Positions 15,329 through 15,484 of a DNA stretch of 15,484 bases are shown one piece after another. Position 1 is the stretch's first letter. Every line of letters starts with the position of its first letter. A model generated the notes under the pieces. It was not told where the DNA came from. It searched no databases and worked only from the letters and a program-made list of their open reading frames with translations. This DNA is from Emcibacter sp. (lineage in GTDB: Bacteria > Pseudomonadota > Alphaproteobacteria > Sphingomonadales > Emcibacteraceae). The translations under genes and the position numbers were made by a program. The stretch is from contig JALUWZ010000058.1 of assembly GCA_027019205.1 (NCBI GenBank), positions 1-15,484 on the forward strand, read 5' to 3'.

Positions 15329-15484
15329 TTAAACTCCTTCATTTGATTTATGACCGACCAGCGGGCAGGTCTTGATACCAAACAGGCTATAGGCCGGACA
15401 CCAGCCCGCCAGCGCGGTGACCAGCGGCACGACACCTATCCAGCCCCACGGGGTAAAATATCCGCTTACTGCCAGGGCAATCAG
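15329..15484 (-). CDS. DUF2892 membrane protein, C-terminal part (cut by right window edge)
   Basis: The minus-strand frame entering from the right edge is open for 51 codons and ends in TAA at 15331..15329. It reads [20 protein letters not shown]-, then Leu-Phe-Gly-Ile-Lys-Thr-Cys-Pro-Leu. This is the classic DUF2892 C-terminal signature with two Cys-Pro motifs. It ends 1 base before the next, shorter DUF2892 gene and contains that gene's ribosome binding site, so the two are coupled. The N-terminal half is outside the window, so a fused rhodanese domain cannot be excluded. Confidence 0.82.
   Translation of the reverse strand: MIALAVSGYFTPWGWIGVVPLVTALAGWCPAYSLFGIKTCPLVGHKSNEGV

Noticed and set aside
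15328..15435. Longer N-terminal extension of the 67-residue DUF2892 protein
   Set aside because: The extension overlaps the upstream DUF2892 gene in another frame and is Arg/Trp-rich nonsense; an AAGGAG site marks the shorter start.

Overview
The window reads as a chromosomal segment of a Gram-negative bacterium, most likely an alphaproteobacterium. That guess rests on moderately GC-rich genes, tight operons and the style of the acyl-CoA enzymes; no rRNA or tRNA is present to fix the taxonomy. Three blocks can be read. No mobile element, CRISPR array, RNA gene or origin was seen.

Block 1 (1-7965) is a divergent catabolic cluster around an AT-rich control region (4485-4800). Leftward from it run a 770-residue fusion of a flavin monooxygenase and an Old Yellow Enzyme-type reductase, a short-chain dehydrogenase, a MarR regulator, a crotonase-family protein without the usual glutamates, and the first 23 codons of an acyl-CoA dehydrogenase cut by the window edge. 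Rightward run a RidA-family protein, a glutaryl-CoA dehydrogenase, a canonical enoyl-CoA hydratase and a methyltransferase-like protein. The fusion is the hallmark of aerobic dearomatisation of 2-aminobenzoyl-CoA (anthraniloyl-CoA; related sequences are annotated as salicylyl-CoA 5-hydroxylase/oxidoreductase). The likely logic is as follows: the fusion hydroxylates and reduces the aryl-CoA, the RidA protein may help hydrolyse the enamine/imine, the SDR, crotonase and acyl-CoA dehydrogenase carry out beta-oxidation-like steps, and glutaryl-CoA dehydrogenase plus enoyl-CoA hydratase finish via crotonyl-CoA. No aryl-CoA ligase lies in the window. A perfect inverted repeat just after a TATAAT box is a good candidate MarR operator.

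Block 2 (8006-10317) holds two divergent metabolic genes: a CitE/malyl-CoA-lyase-type CoA ester lyase (leftward) and a DauA-like FAD amino-acid dehydrogenase (rightward) whose presumed substrate-specificity residues differ from those of D-arginine dehydrogenase.

Block 3 (10348-15484, all leftward) is a compact envelope operon: two consecutive small DUF2892 membrane proteins (the first cut by the right edge), a large RND/MMPL exporter, a LolA-like periplasmic protein and an outer-membrane beta-barrel protein. The RND and LolA-like genes overlap by 4 bases and the barrel starts 3 bases after the LolA-like gene, which suggests one trans-envelope lipid or hydrophobic-compound export machine of unknown cargo.
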